In this document: positions 51,375 to 60,995 of the stretch, piece after piece
How the letters are laid out: each line of letters begins with the position of its first letter
How positions within the stretch are numbered: the stretch's first letter is position 1
The notes under the pieces: generated by a model
Seen by the model: only the letters and a program-made list of their open reading frames with translations
Databases searched by the model: none
Told to the model about the DNA's origin: nothing
Made by a program: the position numbers and the translations under genes
Assembly: GCA_964586765.1 (NCBI GenBank)
Contig: CAZPHN010000004.1
Coordinates: 39,366-103,365, forward strand
Source of the DNA: UBA3263 sp964586765
Lineage (GTDB): Bacteria; Bacteroidota; Bacteroidia; Bacteroidales; Muribaculaceae
Reading direction: 5' to 3'
Length of the DNA: 64,000 nt

Positions 51375-53591
51375 ATGAAAGTCTTTCTAAACATTTTATG
51401 GTATTTCCCGTATTTCGGGTTCCTGCTTGCCATTCCAACAGCAATCGGTGGTCTACTTCTATGTTTGACTATTGTTGGTATTCCTCTTGGTCTTGGTATG
51501 TTGCAAATCGCAAAATTCCTGCTTGCGCCTCATACTTATGAGCTTGTATCACAAAAAGATATCAGTGCAGCAAAAGGCGAAGAACGTAACCAACTTTGGG
51601 TGGTCTTTTCAACTATAGTCCGGATTCTTTATTTCCCGATTGGTCTTTTTGTTGCAATTGCTTATATTTTCGATGCAATAATTTGTTTTATTACAATTAT
51701 AGGTATTCCTAACGGATTGGTAATGGTCAAGCTGATTCCTGCGGTGTTTAATCCGGTAGGAAAAGTTTGTGTCGGAGGAGCTATAGCCCGCAAAATCAGA
51801 GAAGATAAGGAACAAAAGGAAGTCAACGGATATTTCGGTAATACACAAAGCGAAAATACATCTTCCGCCACACCCGTCTCTAAAGAGTCTTGGATTCCCG
51901 AAAAGCCGGATACTCCACGGTATTATACTGATGCTAAAATTGATGAAGTAATTGCAAATGCGAAACTTTACCGTCCGGAAATCATTGAGGAGTGTATCAA
52001 GGAGAAGGAGATTCGTGCTAACATAGATGAAACGCTTCCTGAAATTGAGGCTATGCCTGAGGAAAAACTCAAGGAGATAGTAAATTCTGCTGATACATAT
52101 TCGCCGCTGATTGTTCGCTGTGCAGAAATAATCCTTGAAAGGTTAGTGGAACGGCGTGCAGCCGAAGCGGCTGCTGAAAGGGCACGTCAGGAAGAAGAAA
52201 TTAGACTTGAGCAAGAAGCTGAGGAACAAAGACGCAAGGAAAAAATCCAGAATGTAAAGGATCTCTTGGATAAATGGAAATACGTAATTGGCGGTTCGGT
52301 CGCTGCAATCGTAGTGATATGTTTTTCTTTATGGTATACATCGGATTCTCACCGCTACAACGTTGCCGTCGATGCATACGTTTCTGGCGATTACAATAAA
52401 GTAATAGAATGGACAAGCAAAGTCGACGATAAGTATTCAAAATACTTTCAGCCGGCACTTATTCTCGGATTAAGAGCTAAAGCAAACAGTGATGTCTCAG
52501 ACCCTTTAAGCAAGAAAACTATAGCTAACGCTCAGAAGTTACAAGAACGCCTTAATAAATACGTTGAGACAACTCCCTTCAATGAAAAAAGCTACTTTGC
52601 ACATGTATATCAATTACAACAGATTTACAATTCTATAAACATGTCGGAACCTGATACGATTGCCGACCCTCAAAAATGGCTCAAAATTGCAAATGCATTT
52701 AATAATGCACGCTTCTCTGGTTCGGATAAGGAGTATTTCGACAATCATGCAAAGTTCACTGCTGCTTACGCTTATTTTATGGGGGGAGACTATGACCGTG
52801 CTGAAGAAATATTTGAGTCTTTAGAGGATTGTTCTGATTATACAATCCCCAGCTATGCCAAAGGTTATCTCGGAATAATGAATCTGTTCAAATTGGTAAA
52901 AAAACCTTGCTCACGCAGTGATGCTTACTCTTTACTTAGAGAAGGACCCGATGAAGGTATTTTGGCAATGTTTAAGGGTGATGCCTATCTTGTAGCTAAT
53001 GATTTAAGATTGAGAGAACGCATTACCAGCGCATTGGAGAGTTATAGTTGGGCATCTGTGCCGGAGGAAAGTGCATCATATATGCTTCAGACCCGAAAAG
53101 ATGTCATATATAATGTTATGAATACGCGGTCTTGGGAGTATTATGGGTATAATTTTGAAACTAGTACAGGAAGTTGTATATATTACAACGGACCAACGGC
53201 AGATTGGCACAACGATGAGCCTGATGGCTGGGGAATTTATCAAAATAAAATGAATAATGAAATTTTATCTTGTTTTTTTGGTCAATACATATATAGGAAT
53301 GGTACTACACAATTTATTCACAACTTAATGTTCAATCTAGACTCCAATGATAAATTGATTTGTGCATATCAAATTAATGACAAATACCAGTGGGGAGCGA
53401 TTGCCGAACTTCCCCAAACAGAACAGTATTTGTTTACCACAAATGCTACCGAATTGAGTTTGGATATGGATCCAGTTTTCTTTTACCGAACATATGATTC
53501 TCCCATATGTAATATTGACAAAGCAGATGAGCTTGAAGACAAAATAATGAAAGAGATAATGGGTGAAGATTATATGGAATATGAAGACTAA
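51375..53591 (+). CDS. YccF-domain membrane protein fused to coiled coil, TPR-like and MORN-like parts
   Basis: A 738-residue protein. Residues 1-130 hold two YccF units, four or so membrane segments with VGIPLGLGMLQI and IGIPNGLVMVKL. Then come a charged linker, a coiled coil (about 255-292, RRAAEAAAERARQEEEIRLEQEAEEQRRKEK), another membrane segment (about 302-321, YVIGGSVAAIVVICFSLWY), helical TPR-like repeats (about 330-560) and a tail with MORN-like DGWGIYQNKMNN (about 617). The combination is unusual; YccF function is unknown. The gene is A+T-richer than its neighbours and follows a candidate RNA by 65 bases. Confidence 0.7.
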   Translation: MKVFLNILWYFPYFGFLLAIPTAIGGLLLCLTIVGIPLGLGMLQIAKFLLAPHTYELVSQKDISAAKGEERNQLWVVFSTIVRILYFPIGLFVAIAYIFDAIICFITIIGIPNGLVMVKLIPAVFNPVGKVCVGGAIARKIREDKEQKEVNGYFGNTQSENTSSATPVSKESWIPEKPDTPRYYTDAKIDEVIANAKLYRPEIIEECIKEKEIRANIDETLPEIEAMPEEKLKEIVNSADTYSPLIVRCAEIILERLVERRAAEAAAERARQEEEIRLEQEAEEQRRKEKIQNVKDLLDKWKYVIGGSVAAIVVICFSLWYTSDSHRYNVAVDAYVSGDYNKVIEWTSKVDDKYSKYFQPALILGLRAKANSDVSDPLSKKTIANAQKLQERLNKYVETTPFNEKSYFAHVYQLQQIYNSINMSEPDTIADPQKWLKIANAFNNARFSGSDKEYFDNHAKFTAAYAYFMGGDYDRAEEIFESLEDCSDYTIPSYAKGYLGIMNLFKLVKKPCSRSDAYSLLREGPDEGILAMFKGDAYLVANDLRLRERITSALESYSWASVPEESASYMLQTRKDVIYNVMNTRSWEYYGYNFETSTGSCIYYNGPTADWHNDEPDGWGIYQNKMNNEILSCFFGQYIYRNGTTQFIHNLMFNLDSNDKLICAYQINDKYQWGAIAELPQTEQYLFTTNATELSLDMDPVFFYRTYDSPICNIDKADELEDKIMKEIMGEDYMEYED

Positions 53592-53608
53592 CCCTCTCTT
53601 ATATAAAT

Positions 53609-53648
53609 AAAAAATTGGCTGCGTCGTTGTGGGCGCAGCCGATTTTTT
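53609..53648. terminator. Bidirectional terminator between convergent genes
   Basis: GGCTGCG (53617-53623) pairs with CGCAGCC (53634-53640), extended by flanking A and T runs on the two sides. Confidence 0.88.
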
Positions 53649-53663
53649 ATTTATGGCGTATGT

Positions 53664-54068
53664 TTATTTGAAGACGGTGATGTTGGCGAAATCGTTGTCG
53701 AAAGCGGACAGGATGATGATTTCGCCTTCTTTGGCATAAAAATCCACCATCAACCCTTCATTGTTGACTGACTGAAGTTTGGAAACTTTTTCTTTCTTGA
53801 TGATTTTCTGGGCTTTCTTGATAAAGCCTTTCACATCCTTTTCTTCAATACAGACTGCAACTTCAACAGAGGTTATATCGTTGATATACTTTTCCGCTCC
53901 AATAGGGTTGAGCGAAACCATTAACGCCTCCTTGGCTGCCTGAGGCATTTGGTCTACCTGTGTAAATGAGTACTGATACTTGTCAAAGTCTTTAAGTATC
54001 TGACCGTTGACTGAGATGACTGCAAATATCAGCAGCCCAAGCAAAAAGCAAATTCTGTTTCGTTTCAT
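53664..54068 (-). CDS. DUF4252-like secreted protein
   Basis: A 134-residue protein with signal peptide MKRNRICFLLGLLIFAVISVNGQ and an alpha/beta domain ending in KEGEIIILSAFDNDFANITVFK. The size and profile resemble the two DUF4252 proteins of the sigma operon, especially in the closing strand pattern. It is alone here, without a sigma factor, and shares a terminator with the YccF-fusion gene. Function unknown. Confidence 0.68.
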   Translation of the reverse strand: MKRNRICFLLGLLIFAVISVNGQILKDFDKYQYSFTQVDQMPQAAKEALMVSLNPIGAEKYINDITSVEVAVCIEEKDVKGFIKKAQKIIKKEKVSKLQSVNNEGLMVDFYAKEGEIIILSAFDNDFANITVFK

Positions 54069-54158
54069 AACTATATAAGGCTTAAATTTTGCGCAAGTTA
54101 CGCATAAAATCTCAATCCCGCAAGTTTTTAAATTAAAAATCCATGTAAAATCTGCGGA

Positions 54159-54329
54159 CTATAGTATCTGTTTGACTATGAGGTGGGAAAGAGTTGATAA
54201 GAGGATAGTAGCGAGGAGACCGATGAGCAATCGCCAGCCCCATTTGATTTTTTTAGGTAGAAGTTTGATTATGATTGTGCCGATGATTACGCAGATAGTG
54301 ATGATGAAGTCGGAGGTCGAGTCGCTCAT
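54159..54329 (-). CDS. Small membrane protein, 56 residues
   Basis: The minus-strand frame from ATG 54329 gives MSDSTSDFIITICVIIGTII then a basic KLLPKKIKWGWR turn and a second hydrophobic stretch ending LSHLIVKQIL. Two membrane helices joined by a positive loop are clear. A TAACTTTG element lies 38 bases upstream. The frame is shorter than usual annotation limits. No family recognised; it is divergent from dnaN. Confidence 0.6.
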   Translation of the reverse strand: MSDSTSDFIITICVIIGTIIIKLLPKKIKWGWRLLIGLLATILLSTLSHLIVKQIL

Positions 54330-54366
54330 GATTTCGTTTGGGCGGATGTTTCGAGGTTTATGACTG

Positions 54367-54374
54367 CAAAGTTA
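54367..54374 (-). promoter_or_regulatory. -7 element of the small membrane protein gene
   Basis: TAACTTTG on the minus strand, no TTG at the normal -33 distance. Confidence 0.55.
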
Positions 54375-54436
54375 GTGAAATTTCGTGATTTGATGGTGCT
54401 TTTCATCCTTAATTTTTCATTTTTCATTTAATCGGT

Positions 54437-54467
54437 TTGGTGGTTTGCGCGGAAAGTTGTAATTTTG
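54437..54467 (+). promoter_or_regulatory. Promoter of the dnaN operon
   Basis: TTG (54437-54439), 20 bases, TAATTTTG (54460-54467), 42 bases before dnaN. Confidence 0.8.
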
Positions 54468-54509
54468 TAGGTTGAATAGGAATACAATCTAAAAAAACGA
54501 TATATAGTT

Positions 54510-55643
54510 ATGAAATTTAACGTGCAGAGCAAGTCGCTCTATAGTCAGACTTCAGCGGTCAGCAAAGTGATTAATTCAAAGAATCCGATGCCGATTCTCA
54601 ACAATTTCCTTTTGGAACTTAAAGGCAATGTGTTGACCATTACCGCCTCTGACATTGAAAATACACTGACCGCCAAGGTTCCCGTACTGGAGGCTGAGGG
54701 CGAAGGTAGATTCTGTGTGGATGCACGCCGCCTGACCGACCTGCTCAAGTCAATGCCTGACATCGGGATTACTTTTGAGATTGATGATGAAAATCTTGCC
54801 ATTCAAGTTTCTTATAATGGCGATAAAGGTAAATTTGATTTCGTTGGCGTCAATGGCGACGAATATCCCACTCCTCAGGTGGCTACCGATGCCAATGCAG
54901 TCAACTTCAAGGTGCCCTCAAATCAGATTCTCAACGGTATTGACAACACCCTCTTCGCCGTGGGTAACGATACTCTCCGCCCCATGATGATGGGTATATA
55001 CTGGGACATCAAGCCCGATGATTTCACCTTCGTTGCTACCGATACCCGTAAGCTCGTGCGTTATCGTAACTCCATTGCCGCTCCCGGAGTGACCGTCAGC
55101 TGCATCGTTCCTACCAAGCCGTCGCAGGTTATCAAGAATATCCTTCCGCGTGACGTTGAGGTCAGCGTCAGCATCGATGACCGCCGCGCGCTGCTCGAAA
55201 CCGAAGACCTTTCATTCTCCTGTCAGCTCCTCAAGGGTAACTTCCCTGACTATAACCGCGTTATTCCGCAGACCAATCCCTATCATCTTACCATTGACCG
55301 TGTGCAGTTCCTTTCGGCTCTGCGCCGCGTAAGTGTGTTTGGCGATCAGGGTCAGAACCTTGTTAAACTGCGTATAACCCCCAACGAGGTTACCGTCAAG
55401 GCTGTCGACAACAACTACTGTACCCGCGCCGTGGAGTCCGTTCCCTGTGATTTTAACAATGATGAGATGGTTATCGGTTTCAGTGCCGCTTACGTTATGG
55501 AGATTTTCTCAACCATGAGTACCGAGGAGGTCAACGTGGCTCTCCACAATCCTTCGCTTCCCGGTGTGTTCTCTCCCGGTGAACAGAGTGAGGGTACCGA
55601 CCTGCTGATGCTTCTTATGCCGATGAACGTAACCGAATTCTAA
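54510..55643 (+). CDS. dnaN: DNA polymerase III sliding clamp (beta subunit)
   Basis: A 377-residue three-domain clamp beginning MKFNVQSKSLYSQTSAVSKVINSKNPMPILNNFLLEL and ending LLMLLMPMN, the MPM/MPL tail that lines the partner-binding pocket. It encircles DNA and tethers the polymerase. First gene of a long plus-strand operon running to the FAD oxidoreductase; it overlaps the next start by one base (TAATG). Confidence 0.97.
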   Translation: MKFNVQSKSLYSQTSAVSKVINSKNPMPILNNFLLELKGNVLTITASDIENTLTAKVPVLEAEGEGRFCVDARRLTDLLKSMPDIGITFEIDDENLAIQVSYNGDKGKFDFVGVNGDEYPTPQVATDANAVNFKVPSNQILNGIDNTLFAVGNDTLRPMMMGIYWDIKPDDFTFVATDTRKLVRYRNSIAAPGVTVSCIVPTKPSQVIKNILPRDVEVSVSIDDRRALLETEDLSFSCQLLKGNFPDYNRVIPQTNPYHLTIDRVQFLSALRRVSVFGDQGQNLVKLRITPNEVTVKAVDNNYCTRAVESVPCDFNNDEMVIGFSAAYVMEIFSTMSTEEVNVALHNPSLPGVFSPGEQSEGTDLLMLLMPMNVTEF

Positions 55644-56422
55644 TGGAACTGAATCTTACCAAGCCGATTATTTTCTTTGATCTGGAAACCACCGGTGTGG
55701 ACTTTCAGCATGACCGCATAGTTCAGATCAGCTACATAAAGCTGCAGCCAAACCGCAGCCGCGAGTCGCGTACCATTTTTGTCAACCCGGAGCGTCATAT
55801 CCCCGAGGAGGCTACGGCTGTCCATCATATTACCGATGCCGACGTTGCCGATAAGCCTACGTTCAAGATGATTGCCCGCGACCTTGCCCGTACCTTCACC
55901 GGATGTGACATTGCCGGCTATAATCACGTCAAGTTTGACCTCCCCCTGCTGATGGAGGAGTTTCTGCGTGCCGGTGTCACCGACTTTGACCCGATGCGCG
56001 GTCGCCTGATTGACGTCCAGACCATCTACCATAAGCTCGAACAGCGCACTCTTTCCGCCGCTTACCGTTTCTATTGCGGAAAGGACTTGGAGGGTGCCCA
56101 CAGTGCCGATGCTGATACTCTGGCTACTCTCGAGGTACTTGAGGCGCAGCTTGACCGCTATCCCGATAAGCTTCGCAACGATATGGATTTCCTTGCCGAT
56201 TTTTCCAGTTATAATAAGAATGCTGACATGAGCGGCAGGATTATTTTTAACGAAAAAGGCGAGGAAGTGTTTAATTTCGGCAAGTATAAAGGCAAATCAG
56301 TAGCTGAAGTCTTTGCAAAGGAACCTTCATATTATGACTGGATGATGAAAGGTGAATTTCCCGCCCATACCAAGCAGGTTATCACCCGGATTTATCAGCG
56401 TGTACGTTTCGGCGCGAAATGA
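55643..56422 (+). CDS. DnaQ-like DEDDh 3'-5' exonuclease
   Basis: A 259-residue exonuclease. The DEDDh residues are in IIFFDLETTGVDF (ExoI), NHVKFDLPLL (ExoII) and HSADADTLAT (ExoIII). After residue 200 it has an added GKYKGKSVAEVFAKEPSYYDWMMKGEFPAHTKQVI module, as in Bacteroidota exonucleases of the polymerase III epsilon type. It may act as proofreading or repair exonuclease; its place directly behind dnaN supports a replication role. Overlaps coaBC by four bases. Confidence 0.9.
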   Translation: MELNLTKPIIFFDLETTGVDFQHDRIVQISYIKLQPNRSRESRTIFVNPERHIPEEATAVHHITDADVADKPTFKMIARDLARTFTGCDIAGYNHVKFDLPLLMEEFLRAGVTDFDPMRGRLIDVQTIYHKLEQRTLSAAYRFYCGKDLEGAHSADADTLATLEVLEAQLDRYPDKLRNDMDFLADFSSYNKNADMSGRIIFNEKGEEVFNFGKYKGKSVAEVFAKEPSYYDWMMKGEFPAHTKQVITRIYQRVRFGAK

Positions 56423-57627
56423 TTAAAGGTAAACATATTATTCTCGGAATAACGGGGGGCATTGCGGCTTACAAGAGTGCGATGCTTACCCGGTTGCTTA
56501 TTAAAGCCGGAGCCGAGGTGCAGATTGTGATGACCCCGAGCGCAAAGGAGTTCATCACTCCGGTGACGCTCTCCGCACTGACGGGTAAACCGGTGGTAAG
56601 CGAATTTTTTACAGCCAATACCGGTGAGTGGCACAGCCATGTTGACCTCGGTCTGTGGGCTGATGCCATGGTTATTGCTCCCGCTACTGCGTGTACCATC
56701 GGCAAGATGGCGCATGGCGTCGCCGACAATATGCTGGTGACCACCTATCTTTCGGCAAAGGCTCCCGTGTTTGTCGCTCCGGCAATGGACCTCGACATGA
56801 TGGCTCATCCGTCAACTCAGGCAAACCTCGAGCTGCTCCGCTCTTACGGCAATCATATTATAGAGCCGGCAAGCGGCGAACTTGCCTCCCACCTCGTTGG
56901 CAAGGGCAGAATGGAGGAACCGGAGAATATTCTCCGCGTTCTGGAGAATTTTTTCGCCTCCCGGTGCGAATTTGCCGGCAAGAAGGTGCTTGTCACCGCC
57001 GGACCGACCTATGAGAAGATTGACCCCGTGCGTTTTATTGGCAATTATTCATCAGGAAAGATGGGTTATGCCATTGCCGATGAATTTGCCGCCCGCGGAG
57101 CCGAAGTGACCCTTGTAAGCGGTCCTGTTTCCGTTAGCAGCCATAATCCCGGAGTCAAGGTCGTTCCCGTTGAGTCGGCGCGCGAAATGCTTGCCGCATC
57201 GGAGGCTGCGTTTGACTTCGCCGATGTAGTGGTGCTGACTGCCGCAGTGGCAGACTATGCTCCCGCCAATCCTTCCGACCGCAAAATCAAGCGCGAGGGC
57301 AATGATGTCCCCGTTATCTCCCTTGTCAAGAATCCTGATATCGCCGCGACTCTCGGCGCGCGCAAACGTAAGGGGCAGATGATTGTCGGTTTCGCCCTTG
57401 AGACTGACAATGAGAAATCAAACGCCATTGATAAAATCCGGCGCAAGAATCTGGACGCAATCTGTCTTAACTCACTGCGCGACCCCGGTGCCGGCTTTGC
57501 CGTCGACACCAATAAGGTCACAATCCTGACTGCGGGCGGTCAGGTTATTCCCGGCGAGCTTAAAAGCAAGCGCGAGGTTGCCGCCGATATTGTTTCTTAT
57601 ATTTCAAAATCTCTCTTATCTGAATGA
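56419..57627 (+). CDS. coaBC: Bifunctional phosphopantothenoylcysteine decarboxylase/synthase
   Basis: A 402-residue fusion for coenzyme A synthesis. The N-terminal flavin decarboxylase (CoaC) has LGITGGIAAYKS, the histidine region EWHSHVDLG, and PAMDLDMMAHPSTQ; the C-terminal synthetase (CoaB) has KVLVTAGPTYEKIDPVRFIGNYSSGKMG and DKIRRKNLDAICLN. ATGA overlaps occur at both ends, so it is coupled to its neighbours. Confidence 0.96.
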   Translation: MIKGKHIILGITGGIAAYKSAMLTRLLIKAGAEVQIVMTPSAKEFITPVTLSALTGKPVVSEFFTANTGEWHSHVDLGLWADAMVIAPATACTIGKMAHGVADNMLVTTYLSAKAPVFVAPAMDLDMMAHPSTQANLELLRSYGNHIIEPASGELASHLVGKGRMEEPENILRVLENFFASRCEFAGKKVLVTAGPTYEKIDPVRFIGNYSSGKMGYAIADEFAARGAEVTLVSGPVSVSSHNPGVKVVPVESAREMLAASEAAFDFADVVVLTAAVADYAPANPSDRKIKREGNDVPVISLVKNPDIAATLGARKRKGQMIVGFALETDNEKSNAIDKIRRKNLDAICLNSLRDPGAGFAVDTNKVTILTAGGQVIPGELKSKREVAADIVSYISKSLLSE

Positions 57628-58535
57628 AATCTCTCCGCTCACTCCTTATTTTTACGCTTTTCGCGTTCGGTTTTGTGCTGAATGCGCAGGAATTGAACTG
57701 TGAAGTAGAGGTCAACACCTCTTCCTTGCAGAATGTCGGCACATCGGTTTTTGAAACCTTTAAGGAAGCTGTTACCGAATATATGAACAATACTAAATTC
57801 TCTGAGGCGCAGATAGCCGTCAACGAGAAAATAGAGTGCCGGCTTTTTTTCACCATAAGCGAATATAAGGACGGAGTGGCAAAGGGCAGTCTGCAGATTC
57901 AGGCAACTCGCCCTGTCTATAATTCGACTTATACCACCTCGCTCATAAACTTCCGCGACACGAAAATCGATTTTTCATATTCCGAGGGTGAGCCGCTTAC
58001 TTTCAGCCTTAACGGTATGGAAAGCCAGCTGACGGCAATTCTCAATTTTTATGCCTACTTTATCCTCGCCATGGATTTTGACAGTTTCGCCATGAAAGGA
58101 GGTGAGCCGTTCTGGGACCGTCTTAAAATGATTGTTCAGGAGGCTCAGTCGTCCGGCGAAATAGGATGGAAGGCTTTTGAGGACAATAAAAACCGCTCGG
58201 CGGTGCTTCAGGCATATACTGACCCGAAAACGGAGGTGATGCGTGAGCTTAATTATCGCTATCATCGTACCGGACTTGACGAAATGGCTCAGAGTCCGGA
58301 CAAAGGACGCGCTAACATAACCGAAAGTCTCGACTTGCTGAAAAAGGTCTATGATGCTGACCCCATGTCGGTAGCTCTTTCAATGACCAAGGATGCAAAA
58401 CTTGATGAATTGGTCAATGTTTATTCCAAGGCGCAGCAAACGGAGCGAGAGCGTGTCTACGAAACACTTTATCCGTTGTATCCTACGGAGACCAGACGGT
58501 TAAATGAAATCAAAAAAGGTAAGAAAAAGGAATGA
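57624..58535 (+). CDS. DUF4835 family secreted protein
   Basis: A 303-residue protein with signal peptide MKSLRSLLIFTLFAFGFVLNAQ and the DUF4835 body (LNCEVEVNTSSLQNVGTSVFETFKEAVTEYMNNTKF..., GMESQLTAILNFYAYFILAMDFDSFAMKGGEPFWDR). DUF4835 proteins are restricted to Bacteroidota and commonly lie between coaBC and recN, exactly as here. Molecular role not established. ATGA overlaps at both ends. Confidence 0.92.
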   Translation: MKSLRSLLIFTLFAFGFVLNAQELNCEVEVNTSSLQNVGTSVFETFKEAVTEYMNNTKFSEAQIAVNEKIECRLFFTISEYKDGVAKGSLQIQATRPVYNSTYTTSLINFRDTKIDFSYSEGEPLTFSLNGMESQLTAILNFYAYFILAMDFDSFAMKGGEPFWDRLKMIVQEAQSSGEIGWKAFEDNKNRSAVLQAYTDPKTEVMRELNYRYHRTGLDEMAQSPDKGRANITESLDLLKKVYDADPMSVALSMTKDAKLDELVNVYSKAQQTERERVYETLYPLYPTETRRLNEIKKGKKKE

Positions 58536-60214
58536 TTCGTTCGCTTCAGATATCAAATTATGCACTTATTGACTCGCTTGAGCTCGAATTTTCGCCCGGT
58601 TTCAACATAATTACGGGCGAGACGGGTGCCGGTAAGTCAATTATGCTCGGTGCGCTCGGTCTGTTGCTCGGAGCAAAAGCCGAAAGTCGCGTAATCCGTA
58701 ATGCCGACAAAAAGTCGGTGGTCGAGGCTCTTTTCGACGTTAGCGGCAACGACGCGCTTGCCGGCTGGGCTGCGCGCAACGATATTGAGTGGGATGCCCA
58801 TGAGTGTATTCTCCGCCGCGAGATTGCGCCGGGAGGACGCACGCGCGCATTTATAAATGACAGTCCGGTCACTCTCGCGCTCCTGTCCGAGGCAGGCGCG
58901 ATGCTGATAGACATTCATTCCCAACATCAGAACCGTTTGCTCGGTTCGGCAGAGTTTCAGCGAGAAATTATCGACACAATCGGAGGAAATCTGACACTTT
59001 TGGCGGATTATCGCGAAAAATGGACTGTTTTGCGTCGCGCAGAGAAGGAATTGCAGGAAACTTGCAAGGAAATTGAAACAAATCGTGCCGATGAGGAGTT
59101 TATCCGTTTCCGTCTCGGGCAACTGGAAGAGGCACGCCTCGTAGCTGGCGAACAGGAAGACCTTGAAGGCGAACGCGAGCTTCAGGCAAACATGACCGGA
59201 ATAAAGCAGAGTCTGACCGACGCGCTCGACGCCCTTTCGGAGTCAGATTATTCTGCCCTGACGCAGCTCGCTGAGGCGATGAACGCCATGGCAGACCTGA
59301 GCGAGGTGATTGACGGCGTGCAGCAGCTTTCGGAGCGGCTGGAAAGCGCGCGGGTCGAAATTCAGGATATAGCCGAGACGCTTGGCGACTATGACAATAA
59401 TCTTGCGGCTGACCCCCGTGCTCTCGAGGAAATCGAGGAGCGTCTGGCTGAGATTTATTCGCTGCAGAAACGCCATAAGGTGGACTCGGTTGAGGCTCTC
59501 ATTGCCATTCGCGATGACATGCGCCGCCGGTTGGACTGCCTTGAGGATGCCGATGTTGCCTTGAGTGATCTTGAAAATTCCGTAAAGGCGGCACGTAAAA
59601 AAGCCGAGGCTGCGGCTAAGAAATTGACCGCTGCGCGTCGGACTGCCGCAAAAGCCTTTGCTGCGGAACTGACAGAGACCGCGCGCCCGCTGGGTATGGC
59701 TAATCTTAACTGCGACATCGCTGTCGAGCCGGCTGAACTGGGCTCTGACGGTGCCGACCGAATTGAATTCCGTTTTGCTTTCAATAAAAATCAGACTCCT
59801 GTTGCGGTTGTCGGCGCGGCGTCGGGCGGTGAGATTTCCCGCCTTATGCTTTGCCTGAAGTCGATTGTGGCGGGCAAACTCGGTCTGCCAACTATTGTGT
59901 TTGATGAGGTCGATACCGGAGTGAGCGGCGACGTTGCCGGACGCATGGGCGAGATGATGGCGCGGATGTCTGCCGCCATTCAGGTGATTACAATTACGCA
60001 TCTGCCTCAGGTCGCTGCCCTTGGTGAGAGTCATTTCAAGGTCTACAAGGAGGATGATGCAGCTGCCACGCACACACACGCGCGCGTATTAAATAATGAA
60101 GAGCGTCGTCGCGAGTTGGCTCTGATGCTGAGCGGATCTGAAACGGATAGTGCCGCGCTTGCCGCTGCTGATACTTTGCTCTCCCGCCGCTCTATAACCA
60201 AAAATCAAGAATAA
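58532..60214 (+). CDS. recN: DNA repair protein RecN
   Basis: A 560-residue SMC-like ATPase for double-strand break repair: Walker A FNIITGETGAGKSIMLGALGLLLG, coiled-coil arms, signature AASGGEISRLMLCLKSI, Walker B LPTIVFDEVDTGVSG and the following HLPQVAALGESHFKV. Full length for the family. A long antisense frame (59243-60079) is a codon-bias shadow. Confidence 0.97.
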   Translation: MIRSLQISNYALIDSLELEFSPGFNIITGETGAGKSIMLGALGLLLGAKAESRVIRNADKKSVVEALFDVSGNDALAGWAARNDIEWDAHECILRREIAPGGRTRAFINDSPVTLALLSEAGAMLIDIHSQHQNRLLGSAEFQREIIDTIGGNLTLLADYREKWTVLRRAEKELQETCKEIETNRADEEFIRFRLGQLEEARLVAGEQEDLEGERELQANMTGIKQSLTDALDALSESDYSALTQLAEAMNAMADLSEVIDGVQQLSERLESARVEIQDIAETLGDYDNNLAADPRALEEIEERLAEIYSLQKRHKVDSVEALIAIRDDMRRRLDCLEDADVALSDLENSVKAARKKAEAAAKKLTAARRTAAKAFAAELTETARPLGMANLNCDIAVEPAELGSDGADRIEFRFAFNKNQTPVAVVGAASGGEISRLMLCLKSIVAGKLGLPTIVFDEVDTGVSGDVAGRMGEMMARMSAAIQVITITHLPQVAALGESHFKVYKEDDAAATHTHARVLNNEERRRELALMLSGSETDSAALAAADTLLSRRSITKNQE

Positions 60215-60226
60215 ATTCCAATATAT

Positions 60227-60982
60227 ATGGAAAAATCTGAATATATTTTCGGTATTCGTGCCGTTATTGAGGCGATTGAAGCCGGACGTGACATAGATAA
60301 GATTTTAATCAAAAAGGACCTTCAGGGCGACCTGATTGCCGAGTTGCTTCAGTTGGCGCGCGCCCACCGCATAGTGATGCGCCGCGTGCCCGTGCAGGTG
60401 ATTGACCGCATTACGCGCAAGAACCATCAGGGCGTTGTGGCTACTCTTGCCGCCGTGACTTACCATAGGCTCGACAATCTTGTGCCGCAGCTGTATGAGG
60501 AGGGTCGACTTCCGTTCATCATAGTGCTTGACGGGATTACGGATGTTCGTAACTTCGGCGCGATAGCCCGTACCGCCGAGTGTGTCGGCGCGGATGCTAT
60601 TGTCATTCCCGAGCATGGGTCGGTAAGCGTTGGCGGCGATGCGGTCAAGACCTCTGCCGGCGCGTTGCTGCATATTCCCGTATGTCGTGAGCGTTCAACC
60701 GCGCTGGCTGTACGTTTCCTTAAGGATAATGGCTATAAGGCGGTTGCCATTACGGAAAAAGCGGCGGTCAATTATACTGAAATCGACTATACCGGACCGG
60801 TTTGCCTGATTATGGGCGCGGAAGATGTCGGAATTTCACCTGAAGTGTTGAAACTGGCTGACTGCGGCGCGTCAATACCCATGTTTGGAAAAATCGGTTC
60901 ACTGAACGTATCGGTGGCTGCGGGTGTTATGATGTATGAGGTGGTTCGCCAGCGTTTACAGGCTGACCTCGAAGTAATCTGA
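60227..60982 (+). CDS. rlmB: 23S rRNA (guanosine-2'-O)-methyltransferase RlmB
   Basis: A 251-residue SpoU/TrmH methyltransferase: N-terminal substrate domain (EYIFGIRAVIEAIEAGRDIDKILIKKDLQGDL) and the knotted SAM domain with DVRNFGAIARTAECVGADAIVIP, LIMGAEDVGISPEVL and IPMFGKIGSLNVSVAAGVMMYEVVRQR. Expected to methylate G2251 of 23S rRNA. Confidence 0.94.
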   Translation: MEKSEYIFGIRAVIEAIEAGRDIDKILIKKDLQGDLIAELLQLARAHRIVMRRVPVQVIDRITRKNHQGVVATLAAVTYHRLDNLVPQLYEEGRLPFIIVLDGITDVRNFGAIARTAECVGADAIVIPEHGSVSVGGDAVKTSAGALLHIPVCRERSTALAVRFLKDNGYKAVAITEKAAVNYTEIDYTGPVCLIMGAEDVGISPEVLKLADCGASIPMFGKIGSLNVSVAAGVMMYEVVRQRLQADLEVI

Positions 60983-60995
60983 ACATAACAACAAA

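Noticed and set aside
59243..60079. 278-codon frame opposite recN
   Set aside because: Shadow of recN; no recognisable domains and no promoter.
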